From an uncultured Alphaproteobacteria bacterium (GTDB taxonomy: Bacteria; Pseudomonadota; Alphaproteobacteria; GCA-2731375): 5,487 bases of DNA. The DNA lies in assembly GCA_913049615.1 (NCBI GenBank), contig CAJWZI010000144.1, positions 1-5,487 on the forward strand, read 5' to 3'. Both the position numbers and the translations under genes were made by a program. Below the pieces are notes generated by a model. The model searched no databases. It had not been told where the DNA came from and saw only the letters and a program-made list of their open reading frames with translations. This document shows, one piece after another, positions 4,775-5,487 of the stretch. The first letter of the stretch is position 1, and each line of letters starts with the position of its first letter.

Positions 4775-5487
4775 ATGGAATTCGGCATATGCATGTTCGC
4801 GACAGATTATTCGATGCAAGCTGCGGATCTAGCCGTGGCTGTCGAAGACCGGGGTTTTGACGCCCTGTTTATTCCGGATCACACCCATATCCCTGCTAGC
4901 CGCGAGACTCCTTTCATCATTGGAGGAGAGCTGCCCCCTGACTACTCCCACAACCTGGATATGTTTCTGGGCTTGACGGCTGCTGCTGCGGTAACAAAAC
5001 GTATTCGTCTTGGCACGGGCATTTGCCTGGTAATGGAGCGTGACCCGATCACCACCGCTAAGGAGGTGGCCAGCCTGGATCACATCTCCGGGGGTCGGCT
5101 GGATTTCGGCATTGGCGGCGGCTGGAACCGGGAGGAAATGGAAAATCACGGCATGCCCTGGGAAAGACGATGGAAGGTGGTTCGCGAGAGGGTAGAGGCC
5201 ATGCAAGCGATCTGGACCCACGACGAGGCCAGTTACGACGGCGAATTCGTCAAATTTGATCGAATTTTCTCTTGGCCAAAACCAGTACAAAAACCTTATC
5301 CGCCGATTTATGTCGGTGGTGATGCTGCGGGTACTTTCAAGCGAGTTTTGAGTTACGGCGACGGCTGGGTTCCCATGTTGGCCCAACAAGGCAATTCATA
5401 TGATTTGAAGACTGACCGCATGGAGGAATTGGCCGCCCTGGCCCAGGAGGCCGGGCACGCCCCCTATCCTGTCACAACGTTCGGCAC
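4775..5487 (+). CDS. LLM-class flavin/F420-type oxidoreductase (C-terminus cut by window edge)
   Basis: This is a luciferase-like monooxygenase-fold (TIM-barrel) oxidoreductase that would use reduced FMN or coenzyme F420; 237 complete codons are visible of an expected 280-300. Landmarks typical of the subfamily annotated as 'probable F420-dependent oxidoreductase, Rv2161c type' (TIGR03619) are IPDHTHIPASRE (33-44), AAVTKRIRLGTGICLV (71-86), ERDPITTAKEVASLDHISGGR (88-108), FGIGGGWNREEMENHG (111-126), the ERRWKVVRERVEAMQAIW helix (130-147) and PPIYVGG (176-182). The ATG at 4775 has GGGAGG 5 nt upstream, and the N-terminus MEFGICMF fits the first barrel strand. It is divergent from the ligase-aldolase block and may oxidise or cleave a related substrate. 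F420 itself is not common in proteobacteria, so FMN is a real alternative. The family is secure; substrate and cofactor are not. Confidence 0.9.
   Translation, partial: MEFGICMFATDYSMQAADLAVAVEDRGFDALFIPDHTHIPASRETPFIIGGELPPDYSHNLDMFLGLTAAAAVTKRIRLGTGICLVMERDPITTAKEVASLDHISGGRLDFGIGGGWNREEMENHGMPWERRWKVVRERVEAMQAIWTHDEASYDGEFVKFDRIFSWPKPVQKPYPPIYVGGDAAGTFKRVLSYGDGWVPMLAQQGNSYDLKTDRMEELAALAQEAGHAPYPVTTFG

Noticed and set aside
4829..5389. Long minus-strand open frame of 186 codons at 4829-5389
   Set aside because: It is antisense to the LLM oxidoreductase, whose full-length motif set on the plus strand explains the sequence; the antisense product has no recognisable motifs.

Overview
The window looks like chromosomal DNA of a proteobacterium. 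An alphaproteobacterium, perhaps Rhodospirillales-like, is my best guess. This rests on the gene families present (GhrA-type reductase, TupC-like ABC ATPase, adducin-type class II aldolase, acyl-CoA ligase, luciferase-like oxidoreductase), the Shine-Dalgarno use and a moderate G+C content. No marker gene fixes the taxon. I see no rRNA, tRNA, CRISPR array, insertion sequence or phage gene.

Layout from left to right. (1) 1-774, minus strand: a tungstate-type (TupC-like) ABC transporter ATPase with all nucleotide-binding motifs; it runs off the left edge without a stop. (2) 775-845: a 71-bp divergent intergenic region with two exact copies of TATATTGCCG. (3) 846-1778, plus strand: a complete GhrA-type glyoxylate/hydroxypyruvate reductase. 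(4) 4451 down to 1772, minus strand: an operon-like block reading acyl-CoA ligase (2901-4451), class II aldolase/adducin-family protein (2108-2878), then a decayed PaaI-family hotdog thioesterase (2108-1772). The thioesterase still starts on a TGATG overlap with the aldolase stop, but its reading frame is broken twice and it is shorter than its family. (5) 4452-4774: a 323-bp divergent intergenic region with a possible 30-codon ORF, a TTGACA promoter element and a perfect 15-bp palindrome just before the next gene's ribosome binding site. (6) 4775 to the right edge, plus strand: a luciferase-like (LLM) flavin/F420-type oxidoreductase, cut at its C-terminus.

How the genes may work together (inference): ligase, aldolase-like enzyme and thioesterase, with a divergent LLM oxidoreductase, look like a small catabolic cluster that activates a carboxylic acid to a CoA thioester and modifies it; the substrate cannot be read from the sequence. 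The thioesterase step appears to have been lost. The aldolase-like protein keeps the zinc-binding histidines but not the catalytic glutamate or phosphate-binding residues of fuculose-phosphate aldolase, so it probably does not cleave a sugar phosphate. The reductase and the ABC ATPase seem to be separate units. I found no convincing novel multi-gene system. The most noteworthy items are the unannotated thioesterase pseudogene, the unusual aldolase active site and the candidate operators in the two divergent promoter regions.
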